Shown piece after piece: positions 27,162-36,049 of a stretch of DNA of 64,000 nt. This DNA is from Brassica napus (Eukaryota > Streptophyta > Magnoliopsida > Brassicales > Brassicaceae). The DNA lies in contig NC_063450.1 of NCBI RefSeq assembly GCF_020379485.1, positions 44,420,681-44,484,680 on the forward strand, written 5' to 3'. Position 1 is the first letter of the stretch; every line of letters starts with the position of its first letter. The translations under genes were made by a program, and so were the position numbers. The notes under the pieces are model-generated. The model did not search any database and was not told the origin of the DNA. It saw only the letters and a list, made by a program, of their open reading frames with translations.

Positions 27162-30100
27162 ATGACGAGTACTCCAACTCCTTCTGCGACTGGAAGACTT
27201 GTAAGTAATTTAAGTCGTCCGGCTTTGTCTTCCAACTGGACGACTTAGTAGATGACTTAAATATAAGTCGTCCATTTGGAAGACTTTCCAGACGACTTAA
27301 TTATAAGTCGTCTACTAAGTCGTCTGGACTTATATTGTTGTCTTTGATTATTTTGCAGACAAAAAGGATGGATATTCCAGAACTCCCCCGTAGGTTATAC
27401 ACATCAGGGGAAGAGCCAGAAGCCCACAATAGCATTTCGTATCATACGGATAACAGCAAGTTGCATACTGCTCTTAGGAAAGCTCTTACTGATGACGAAT
27501 TTGAAGAGCTCAAGGAGTCGAGTTTGGGAGTTTTCATCAAGTTCAAGGAGCAGGGATTTGGTTGGGCTTCAAGGCTGGTTCACTACATGCTCAGTTTCAA
27601 GCTGGACATTAAGAAGAAGTATGAGATGTGGTCTCTCGTTGGTCCAGAACCTTTGAGGTTTTCACTGTTAGAGTTTGAAAACCTCACTGGTCTAAACTGC
27701 GAGTACATCGAGGACCTTGAGACACCAAAATGTGACGTTACCCCAGAGATGGTTTCTTTCTGGGGGATGCTGGGAGTTCATCTGGAAGCTGGGCCAACTA
27801 CTGATCAGATAATAGCAGCACTGAAGAGATGCGGGGATTGGTCCAGGGAAGATCGCAAGCGGCTCGCGTACCTCTCCATCTTCACTGGATTCATTGAAGG
27901 GAGAAAGTTTTCAACCGCTACACGATCTACTCTGGCAAGGCTAGTGATGGATTTAGAACGGTTTGAGAATTATCCATGGGGGAGAGTCGCGTTTAAGGTG
28001 CTGATGGACTCTTTGTGGAACAAAGAAATTGCTGGCTGTTACACCGTGGATGGGTTTATACAAGTTCTTCAAGTCTGGACGTACACAGCTATGCCGGAAT
28101 TGGGTGCTAGTATTGGTGGTCCCAGAGCAGACAGTCCGTCTCCACCGATACTGGCTTACGAGGGCAGCAGAGGCCGCAGATCAATGAAAGCTGCTATCTT
28201 GAGTCAGGTATTTACTTCAATCCAAAAGACTGCGCAGACGACTTATTATAAGTCGTCTGGAAGGTCGTCCAGCTTGACGACTTATCGGACGACTTATAAT
28301 AAGTCGTCTGGAAAGTCTTCCCAGCTGGACGACTTATCGGACGACTTAATTAAGTCGTCTGGAAAGTCTTCCATCTGGACGACTTATTAGACGACTTATA
28401 ATAAGGCGTCTGGAAAGTCTTCCCAGCTGGACGACTTATCGGACGACTTAATTAAATCGTCTGGAAAGTCTTCCATCTGGACGACTTATTAGACGACTTA
28501 TTATAAGTCGTCTGGAAGGTCTTCCATCTGGACGACTTATTAGACGACTTATAATAAGGCGTCTGGAAAGTCTTCCCAGCTGGACGACTTATCGGACGAC
28601 TTAATTAAGTCGTCTGGAAAGTCTTCCATCTGGACGACTTATTAGACGACTTATTATAAGTCGTCTGGAAGGTCTTCCAGCTGGACGACTTAGTAGACGA
28701 CTTATAATTAAGTCGTCTATTTAGTATTTTTTTTCAAATATCTAACTCGATTCTTCTATTTACTGCAGACCCGCGTGATCAACTTTGTTGAGAAGGACAT
28801 TAGTGAAATGTGGCCAAAATGGGACTCTGAGGTTGAGGACCTGCCCGCGGAGAACATCATTAAAGTCATGTATGAGCGGAGACCGTGGAAGTGGACCATG
28901 GATTGCTGGGAAGTCACTGGTACTAAGGTCAATACAAAACCTAAGGTTGTGACTCCATCGAAGAAGGCCAAAGAGATGGTTGTGTTGGAGGAGGAGGAGG
29001 AGGAAGACAATCCAAGACCTCGGAAGAAAGCTCGTAAAGAGGCTCCTGAAGAGGCTAGAGAAGAGGCTAGAGGGGTGACCAGAGAGGAGTTCGAAATTAT
29101 GTTCAAGGGCGTAGCTGAGGCTATGAAAAAAGGGTTTAATAAGTGCATGAGGGAGTTTAGGAAGTTGTCTGATAGATTGGAAGCTGTGGAGAAGAAGGTT
29201 GGTGTCACCAATCAGGCTACCCCTCCACCTCTAACCAATCAGGCTACCCCTCAAGATAAACAGCCTACCCCTCTTGCCAAAGAAACCGGGGGTAGAAACA
29301 AACAGGCTACCCCTCATGCCAATGAAACCGTGGTTAGTAACCAGCCTCCTCCTCATCAAACCAAACAGCAGCCTCCTCCTCCTCAAAAGAAACAGCAGCA
29401 GCCTCCTCCTCTTCAAAAGAAACAGCCTCCTCCTCAAAAGAAACAGCCTCCTCAAATCAAAGATGTTAGTATCAAATCCAGGGTTAACTAGTTGTCCAGA
29501 CGACTGTAAAAGTTGTCTGGACGACTAGTTGACCCTGGACGACTTAAACGTAAGTTGTCTGGACGACTAGTTGACCACGGAAGACTTAATTTTAAGTCGT
29601 CCAGGGTCAACTAGTCGTCCAGACAACTTTTATTTAAGTCGTCCAGGGTCAACTAGTCGTCCAGACAACTTTTATTTAAGTCGTCCAGGGTTAACTTGTG
29701 TGCAACTTTTATTGCAGAGATGGTTGCCGGAGGATACAGCAACCGAGGCGAACTCGGTAAATAAAGCAGATGGTGTCACCTCCAAAGAGATTGTTGCTGT
29801 CACTTCCACCGATCACCAACCGAGCCTCGCTTCCACAGATCAACAACCGAGCCTCGCTTCCACCGAGCCAAGCGATCCAGTTTCACAACCGAGCCTGGTT
29901 GTATTGGACAAGCGTGCAAAGAGTAAACGAGCGAAGAAACCTGCTCCTACTGTGAGATCTCCTTATATGGCAGAGAAAAAAAAAGATAAAGTGGCAGCCT
30001 ATAATCCATTTCCGCCAGTAAACAAAGAAAAGTTGAAGGAACTCGCTGATTGGTTGAAAACTGATCCGTAAGTGATTGCTTTACCCATAATAGCTTGATT

Positions 30101-31111
30101 TAGTCGTCCAAAACTGATTGCTTTTTTGTTTGCAGTCATTATTTAACTAAGATCGAGGACAAACCACGTACATCACCAACAAGGTGGTACCACTTCCTCC
30201 GGACAGCCAGAGGATGGCTGGAAGACTGCGTAAGTCTTCTGCACACGATTTAAGTCGTCTACAAAGTCGTCCAAGTAGACTACTTTCCAGACGACTTAAA
30301 GATAAATCGTCTGGAAAGTCGTCTACTTGGACGACCACGTAGACGACTTAAATATAAGTCGTCTTCGTCTGGTAACTTCTAACTTGTTATATTTAATATG
30401 CAGCATATAGATGCTTGGATTAATGTGCTAAGGCAGAGGTATCAGGAGAACCCACAAGCTTTCAGGAGCGAGCGAATGTGCTTCCTGGATCACAACTTTT
30501 CTCAGTCTTGGAGAGAGCAGTATCAGCTCTTCAAAACATCGGAACCTGATCACAAAGGTTTAGGAAGAGTTCTACCTGGTGGGGCGTCGTATTTTTATGA
30601 CGGATCAATACCTTCATTTTGCCAATCAAACAAGAAGTGGGGGGAGGACATTGATGATATCTATGCGCCAGTGAACTTGGACGACAAGCATTGGGTTGCT
30701 ATTTGGATATCGATCCCTAAGAGGCACATAGTCGTCTGGGACAGCATACCTTCATCTAGTGTACCAGACGCATGGGATGCGATAATGGAGCCTTTTCTCC
30801 AGATGGTCCCTTATCTGCTTGTTGAGTGCGCAGCCACCGACGAAATGCGGGTCAAATACGGGTTGGAGCCATACACATATGAGAGACCGCTGAAAGGTGT
30901 ACCCACGGCCAACAATGGTGATTGTGGCGTGTACACTGTAAAGTACATTGAATGTCATGCGCTCGGGGGCTCCTTTGACCCTAAAGACTTTGCTAGGTGC
31001 AACGCGAAGAAAATGAGGGATAATATGGCGGTGGATATATGGAAGGAGCTTGTTGATCAGCATCTGAAAGAAAATGTGGATGGTGATAAGTTCGTGGGCA
31101 TGTATGATTAG
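27162..31111 (+). CDS. Transposon-borne DUF1985-Ulp1 (C48 SUMO-protease-like) protein
   Basis: Cysteine protease of the Ulp1 family carried by the Mutator-like element. Whether it acts on SUMO conjugates is unknown. Exons 27162-27200, 27359-28207, 28769-29482, 29718-30067, 30136-30229 and 30404-31111 have GT-AG borders and a continuous frame of 917 residues. The DUF1985 region spans about 50-260. An acidic and basic stretch with a coiled coil lies near 330-420, and a P/Q/K-rich repeat (KKQQPPPP type) near 440-530. The protease domain is about 690-917, with catalytic His near 778 (KHWVAIW), Asp near 795 (VWDSI) and Cys near 856 (NGDCGVYTVKY), all present. The start uses a short 13-codon first exon; an alternative start is the Met in exon 2 (TKRMDIP). 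Every intron is rich in GACGACTT repeats. Confidence 0.88.
28225..28725. repeat. Palindromic minisatellite filling intron 2 of the Ulp1 gene
   Basis: About ten units of roughly 50 bp occur, each containing an inverted pair such as GACGACTTAATTAAGTCGTC followed by TGGAAAGTCTTCC-type spacer. Units alternate between an AATT and an ATTAT centre, giving a higher-order period near 100 bp. Reading through the array from exon 2 reaches a stop, so it is intronic. Confidence 0.85.
29483..29717. repeat. GACGAC-type repeats in intron 3 of the Ulp1 gene
   Basis: Five or so diverged units containing GTCGTCCAGGGT(C/T)AACTAG alternate with TTTAAGTCGTCC. Two adjacent units, at about 29599-29640 and 29641-29690, are nearly identical (TTTTATTTAAGTCGTCCAGG shared). 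Confidence 0.75.
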
Positions 31112-31122
31112 ATTTGTATTTG

Positions 31123-31195
31123 AACATGATTTTTTAACATGATTTTTGTATTTGAACATGATTTTTTAACATGATTTTTGTATTTGAACATGATA
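31123..31195 (+). repeat. Short direct repeats at the 3' end of the Ulp1 gene
   Basis: A unit of about 33 bp (TGTATTTGAACATGATTTTT, then TAACATGATTTT) occurs twice plus a partial copy, directly after the stop codon. It is probably part of the 3' UTR. Confidence 0.7.
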
Positions 31196-31196
31196 T

Positions 31197-31462
31197 AAGT
31201 TGTCTGGAAGAAATAAGTCGTCTGGAAGGTTTTCCAACTGGACGACTTACAAATAAGTCGTCTGGAAGGTTTTCCAACTGGACGACTTACAAATAAGTCG
31301 TCTAGAAGGTTTGGACGACTTATTATAAGTCGTCTGGAAGGTTTTCCAACTGGACGACTTACAAATAAGTCGTCTAGAAGGTTTGGACGACTTATTATAA
31401 GTCGTCTGGAAGGTTTTCCAACTGGACGACTTACAAATAAGTCGTCTAGAAGGTTTGGACGA
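31197..31462. repeat. 72-bp composite tandem array between the convergent genes
   Basis: A 40-bp unit (AAGTCGTCTGGAAGGTTTTC..., ending GACTTACAA) alternates with a 32-bp unit (AAGTCGTCTAGAAGGTTTGG..., ending CTTATT), repeated about three times. Confidence 0.8.
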
Positions 31463-31665
31463 CTTGAAGGGATAGTAGAAGGTAGTCTAAAAATAAAATA
31501 CACTTGAAGGGATAGTAGAAGGTCGTCTAAAAATAAAATACACTGGACGACTTAGTAGAAGGTCGTCTAAAAATAAAATACACTTGAAGGGATAGTAGAA
31601 GGTCGTCTAAAAATAAAATACACTGGACGACTTAGTAGAAGGTCGTCTAAAAATAAAATACACTG
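31463..31665. repeat. 40-bp tandem array, five copies
   Basis: Five consecutive 40-base units end in GTCTAAAAATAAAATACAC. They begin either TTGAAGGGATAGTAGAAGG or TGGACGACTTAGTAGAAGG, in mostly alternating order. They lie between the stop codons of the Ulp1 and transposase genes. Confidence 0.85.
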
Positions 31666-31736
31666 GACGACTAAATATTTAGTCGTCTGGACGGGTAATC
31701 AAGACGGGACGACTTAAATTTAGGTCGTCTGGACAA

Positions 31737-34112
31737 CTAGTCAACTGGTTGTGTACATTGTGGTTTCGTATGGCCAGTTTCCTTGCAGTTTGAGCATCTC
31801 CGTGCCCTGTGTTTCTTCCTGGGTTTGTGTCCTCTCATCCTAGATAGCTCCAACCAAGATTGCCATCTTGATTTCTTCGGTCTCCCCCGACCACGCTTTA
31901 GTTCTGGAGGAAAGCATTCTCGTTCCTCAATATGTTGTGACACGATAGGATATATATTCTCTGAGTATCCTGCATACAGATAATTCTTTGAGTACAGTGG
32001 ACATACAAGTGTGGAGATATGCAAACCAGCATGTATTCCAGCAGCTATAGCATGAGAGCAAGGTATTTTCTCCACTCCATAGACACCACAATCACACTTT
32101 GCATGTTCCAAATCAACCACACAGTCCATTTTGCCACCTTTGACAAAGAAATGCCATCCATCAATTGGTTCGACCGTCATCATACCCGCTATCTCTTCTC
32201 GAACAGCAAGCAAGTATTCAACAGCCCGGCTATGTTCAGTTGTGAGACTCAAAGCATCTTGTCTCCTTTTCCAATACCATTTTCCTAACTTCTGCCTTAT
32301 GAACTCCAGCAGGAACGTAATCGGAAATCCTCTTGCTCGCTTCAGTGCGGAATTAATAGATTCAGCAATGTTGCTTGTTTTTATGTTGAACCTGTTCCCC
32401 TTACAATAAACCCTTGACCATAGCCTGACGTCGGCTTTCTCCAAATACGTTGCAAGTTCCGGGTTTGCACTCCGTATCTCAGCCATGTACCGGTCAAAAT
32501 CGTAAACCGTGTGAGCATAAGCAGCCCCTTTCACCAAGTACATGAGATGTTTCCCTTTAAACTTTTTGACAATGTTATCTTGAAGGTGATAATAACATAT
32601 TCCTCGGGTTGCCCAAGGAAACACCTTATCACACGCACTTTTAATGGCCTTGTGCCGGTCGGAGACTATCACCAGAGGCTTGTCATGAGATATACAACTA
32701 GCCAATTTTGTGAAAAACCATTCCCAAGAAGGTATATCTTCCTCATCCACGATCCCAAAAGCCAATGGGAATATCTGAAAATTGCCATCTTGTGCGGCTG
32801 CAACTAACATAGTTCCTCCATACTTTCCACTTAGGTGAGTTCCATCCACCACAATGACCCTTCTCTGATACTTAAAACCTTTGATAGAAGCTCCAAAAGA
32901 GAGAAATAGATACTTAAATCTTTTCATAGAATCAAGTTCTATCGCCGTGATAGAATCAGGATTTGCAATGGAGATTTGCTCGAGATATGATGCCAGACGC
33001 GAATACCCTTCTTCTGCTGATCCTCTCACCAATCTTTGTGCATATAACAGTGCTCTGTATGAAGTGGTGTAATCAAGCGCCATGCCAAACATGTTCCTCA
33101 TTGCATCAGTGATATGCTGCGGAGTTATCCCATCAATGATTCCAACACGATCAATGAAAAGACTACCTACATACTTCGGAGTACAGTGTCTCCGCTGAGC
33201 GATTCGGTCTCCCGCTGAGCATAAATGTTTTTCCACATACTTTGTTACCCAAAACGTGTTTGTCCCATGTTTGACACTCGCTCTGACCTTCCATCCACAA
33301 TAGCTAACCGGACATGTTGCCACAACGAGAGTTTTCGTTGATTTGTATAATCTGAAAGAAAACTTACCCCTCACTGCTGCCAACCGCAGCTCTGAAAGCA
33401 GTGCACCCTTGCTAACAAAACTCTGGTTGACATAGATGGTACCATTCGATTTTCCTCCTTCAATAGCATTTGTCTTAGCATATGCCTTTTGGATTTCTTC
33501 AAAACAAATATTATCATCATCTTCCTCGTCCTCATCTGGAACCTTTCCATAAAGACTGTAATCCCCACCATTCTGATCCGTTTCACCAACAATAGAATTA
33601 TCAGCATCCTCCTCCCCATTTTCCTCCTCCCCATCTTGATTTTCATCTTCAACAAACTCATTATCACCAACATCTTCATCATCACCACCAACATCTTCTT
33701 CCCATTCACCAGCTTCATCATTATCACCAACATCTTTTTCCCATTCACCAGCTTCATCAATATCCCTTTTCTCTGAAACCGTTTCGACCTTGCTGCGGCT
33801 TGATACACAAAGACATACTCTATGGGTTTTGAGTATCTCCAGCAAGTTTCGAACTTGTCTATCACTTGTAACATGAATGGGAAGACTGCCTGGAGCCATC
33901 ATCATTTCTGCTGGTAATGAGTAGCTAATCTCCACACTCACTGTTCTCATGTCCAGGTTATAATCTTCTTGAGCCATTGCAACAAGTTCAGCATGTGTTG
34001 AATCTTCATTCAATAAAAACAATCTTGCTCCTTTGAGATCATCAACCACAAAATCCCAACGGAAATCTCTCAACAACCATTCTCCATACACTGCATGTAA
34101 CTGAAAAATCAT
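31737..34112 (-). CDS. MURA-type transposase of the Mutator-like element
   Basis: Catalyses excision and insertion of the element. A single open exon encodes 791 residues from the ATG at 34112 (MIFQLHAVYGEW). The frame is open further upstream, but the ATG follows a TTTGCAG acceptor-like sequence, so a leader or upstream exon is possible. Order: N-terminal MuDR-like region; a long Asp/Glu-rich block (about 150-215); a plant MuDR zinc-binding region (TCPVSYCGWKVRA...H); and the MULE DDE domain with Asp in VVDGTHLSG, Asp in VIVSDRHKA and a candidate Glu in NIAESIN. The SWIM finger is CDCGVYGVEKIPCSH, and a CCHC knuckle (CSNCKETGHTKPQC) lies near the C-terminus. No stop or frameshift interrupts it, so it may be functional. 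Confidence 0.92.
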   Translation of the reverse strand: MIFQLHAVYGEWLLRDFRWDFVVDDLKGARLFLLNEDSTHAELVAMAQEDYNLDMRTVSVEISYSLPAEMMMAPGSLPIHVTSDRQVRNLLEILKTHRVCLCVSSRSKVETVSEKRDIDEAGEWEKDVGDNDEAGEWEEDVGGDDEDVGDNEFVEDENQDGEEENGEEDADNSIVGETDQNGGDYSLYGKVPDEDEEDDDNICFEEIQKAYAKTNAIEGGKSNGTIYVNQSFVSKGALLSELRLAAVRGKFSFRLYKSTKTLVVATCPVSYCGWKVRASVKHGTNTFWVTKYVEKHLCSAGDRIAQRRHCTPKYVGSLFIDRVGIIDGITPQHITDAMRNMFGMALDYTTSYRALLYAQRLVRGSAEEGYSRLASYLEQISIANPDSITAIELDSMKRFKYLFLSFGASIKGFKYQRRVIVVDGTHLSGKYGGTMLVAAAQDGNFQIFPLAFGIVDEEDIPSWEWFFTKLASCISHDKPLVIVSDRHKAIKSACDKVFPWATRGICYYHLQDNIVKKFKGKHLMYLVKGAAYAHTVYDFDRYMAEIRSANPELATYLEKADVRLWSRVYCKGNRFNIKTSNIAESINSALKRARGFPITFLLEFIRQKLGKWYWKRRQDALSLTTEHSRAVEYLLAVREEIAGMMTVEPIDGWHFFVKGGKMDCVVDLEHAKCDCGVYGVEKIPCSHAIAAGIHAGLHISTLVCPLYSKNYLYAGYSENIYPIVSQHIEERECFPPELKRGRGRPKKSRWQSWLELSRMRGHKPRKKHRARRCSNCKETGHTKPQCTQPVD

Positions 34113-34263
34113 CTGCAAATATTCAAAATAAAACACATTAGTAAACATAGAGAAAATGAAGAAGTTCAATAAACATTGCCGCAGACGACTTAGCATTAAG
34201 TCGTCCAGAAGACTTAAAGGTAAGTCGTCTAAAGAGGTCACTTTTGCAATTGAAAATTAAAAG

Positions 34264-34554
34264 GGACGACTTAATTCTAAGTCGTCCGGCTTTGTTTGTT
34301 AAAAAAAAAACTTCAGACGACTTATATATAAGTCGTCTACGAGAAACGGGCTAGTTTTGCATTTGACCGAATCGTGTCAGATCTTTGACTATTTCTGGAC
34401 GACTTATAATTCAGTCGTCTCTGGGAAAGTTAAAATTTCAATATTTTATGAAAACTTGACGACTTACGTGTAAGTCGTCCTAAGGTTAGTTTTGTAATTG
34501 AAAAATAAAACTTGAAATTTAACTTTCTCCAGACGACTTAGATGAAAGTCGTCC
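34264..34554. repeat. Left arm of a ~290-bp inverted repeat upstream of the transposase
   Basis: This 291-base segment matches the reverse complement of 34670-34959 with only scattered differences. It includes long identical runs, for example CGAGAAACGGGCTAGTTTTG and TTTGACCGAATCGTGTCAGA. A transcript crossing both arms would form a long hairpin with a loop of about 115 bases. Confidence 0.9.
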
Positions 34555-34669
34555 AGCTAAACGACTTAATTTAAGGTCGTCCGGGATAAGCAAGGTTTGA
34601 CCAGAAAATTGGGAAAAATTCTGGACGACTTTGCTTTCCCCGGACGACTTTAAATTAAGTCTTCTGGAG

Positions 34670-34959
34670 GGACGACTTTATATTAAGTCGTCTGGTTAAA
34701 GTTAAATTATGAAGTTTTATTTTTCAATTACAAAACTAACCTAGGACGACTTACACGTAAGTCGTCAAGTTTTCATAAAATATTAAAATTTTAACTTTCC
34801 CAGAGACGACTGAATTATAAGTCGTCCAGAAATAGTCAAAGATCTGACACGATTCGGTCAAATGCAAAACTAGCCCGTTTCTCGTAGACGACGTATATAT
34901 AAGTCGTCTGGAGTGTTTTTTTTAACAAACAAAGCTGGACGACTTAATTTAAGTCGTCC
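34670..34959. repeat. Right arm of the ~290-bp inverted repeat
   Basis: Reverse-complement partner of 34264-34554. The differences are single substitutions and short indels in A/T runs, so the duplication is young or maintained. Both arms also contain the element's small GACGACTT palindromes. Confidence 0.9.
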
Positions 34960-35554
34960 GTTTGACCAGAAGACTCATCAGTAAGTCTTCTACATACAGA
35001 TGACTTACTAGTAAGTCTTCTACGCGAACAGATCTTGAAAAAAAATTCAAATTCGTACCTTAAACTAGGTGAGATGACTTCGTTTGCACACAGGGTCTTC
35101 TCCAACCACCCAGAACCTCAAACGAAAGCAACCGTAAGTAAAAACGAAAGAAATATGGCTCTGTCAACCATAGCCCATATTTTGAATCAAAAGCTTGAGT
35201 TTTTTGGATGAATATAGAGAGAAAGTGAAAGAAATGTTGTTTTTAGTTCATAACAATTGAAACAGAGAGAGTGTAAAGAGATTTACGTGCATTAAAGGGC
35301 ATTAAAAGCTCCAAACAGTTCGTACAAGGTTGTTGCCACTATTCATTGCAGTGGCAATATTGTAAATACTTGAAGAAGATGAGGTTGAGACAGTAAAGAA
35401 GCCATTTTCGAAAAAAAAACAAAAACAAAATGTTAATGGCATTTTCGTAGATAAAATGCAGGTGTGGGGTTAAAATCTCAAAAAAAAAGGAGTCAAAAGA
35501 AAATGTTAGTTTTCTGTTTGACTCCAAGTTTTGAGTCACTTTTGCAAAAAGCCC

Positions 35555-35563
35555 TTATATATT
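35555..35563 (+). repeat. Right 9-bp target-site duplication of the Mutator-like element
   Basis: TTATATATT, identical to 25885-25893. Confidence 0.9.
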
Positions 35564-35804
35564 TTCTAATAATTTTTCACCACTGAAATTTAATCAATTC
35601 AAATATTTTCATTTAATGTTTTTTTAAAGTATAAAAAAAGTTACTTTAAACATATAGAAAATATATCTTTGTGGAACAAATAAAAAATTTAAAACATCTT
35701 ACTTTCGGGAACAGAGGGAGTACAACAATTTTTCTTTTGTTTGACAGATATGAATCTATTAATCATTAAATTTTATGTGCCAAATAGAAAATATTTATTT
35801 CATA

Positions 35805-36049
35805 CTCCCTCTGTTTTATAATAAGTGTCATTTAAACACATTTCACGCAAATTAAGAAACTAACAAAATATAATCTACCCTCATTTATAATACAACTATT
35901 TAAAGAAAATAATTTAAATAATCATCTATTGGTTATTTAAAAAGGTAAGAAAGTGATTCAATGTGAAAACTTGCATTGGAAATGTAGAATGACATTTATT
36001 TTGAAACAAAATAAAAAAAAACTAAAATGACAATCTCTATGAAACAGTT
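35805..36049. mobile_element. Stowaway-like MITE (degenerate right end)
   Basis: The left end, after TA, reads CTCCCTCTGTTTTATAATAA then GTGTCATTT. Near the right end the inverted form appears as AATGACATTTATTTTGAAAC. The last bases no longer match GAGGGAG, so the right border is approximate. The core is AT-rich and non-coding. Confidence 0.6.

Larger units (their letters stand above)
25894..35554. mobile_element. Complete Mutator-like element (Kaonashi/KI-MULE type), 9661 bp
   Basis: The ends are inverted over about 42 bases. The left begins GGGAGAATTGCC and the right, reverse complemented, begins GGGCTTTTTGCA. Both then share an identical 24-base core that starts GTGACTCAAAACTTGGAGTC. A perfect 9-bp duplication flanks the element. 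Two convergent genes fill it: a DUF1985-Ulp1 gene (+) and a MURA-type transposase (-). Both are open, so the element may be autonomous and was probably inserted recently. GACGACTT/AAGTCGTC repeats occur in both terminal regions, in the introns and in the central spacer. Ulp1-carrying MULEs are known in plants; the KI-MULE name is from memory. Confidence 0.93.
34113..35554. promoter_or_regulatory. Right terminal region and transposase promoter of the Mutator-like element
   Basis: Non-coding 1.4 kb upstream of the transposase. It contains the long inverted repeat (separate entries), more GACGACTT/AAGTCGTC pairs, the probable transposase promoter (about 35000-35300, with GA-rich leader-like sequence at 35215-35280) and the right inverted end. 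Confidence 0.6.
25789..35720. mobile_element. Stowaway-like MITE split by the Mutator-like element
   Basis: The outer ends face each other across the large insertion. The left end at 25789-25835 carries CTCCCTCTCTGTTC, then GAAAGTAAGATTTTATAAAA. The right end at about 35680-35720, reverse complemented, carries CTCCCTCTGTTC, then GAAAGTAAGAT. Each is flanked by TA, the Stowaway/Tc1-mariner target. Removing the 9661-bp insert and one 9-bp duplication leaves a MITE of roughly 260 bp. Confidence 0.75.

Noticed and set aside
28208..28390. Continuation of the DUF1985 frame past 28207 into a KSSGKSS-type repeat peptide
   Set aside because: A consensus donor at 28208 and a good acceptor at 28767-28768 give a clean splice; the extension is translated minisatellite.
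28225..31665. CRISPR-like regularly spaced repeats (AAGTCGTC units)
   Set aside because: Units are palindromic tandem minisatellites in introns of a eukaryotic transposon; spacers are themselves repeats and there are no cas genes.
34113..34241. Upstream extension of the transposase to 34241
   Set aside because: It translates GTCGTC repeats (LDDLPLSLLDDL); the ATG at 34112 starts the homologous region directly after an acceptor-like TTTGCAG.
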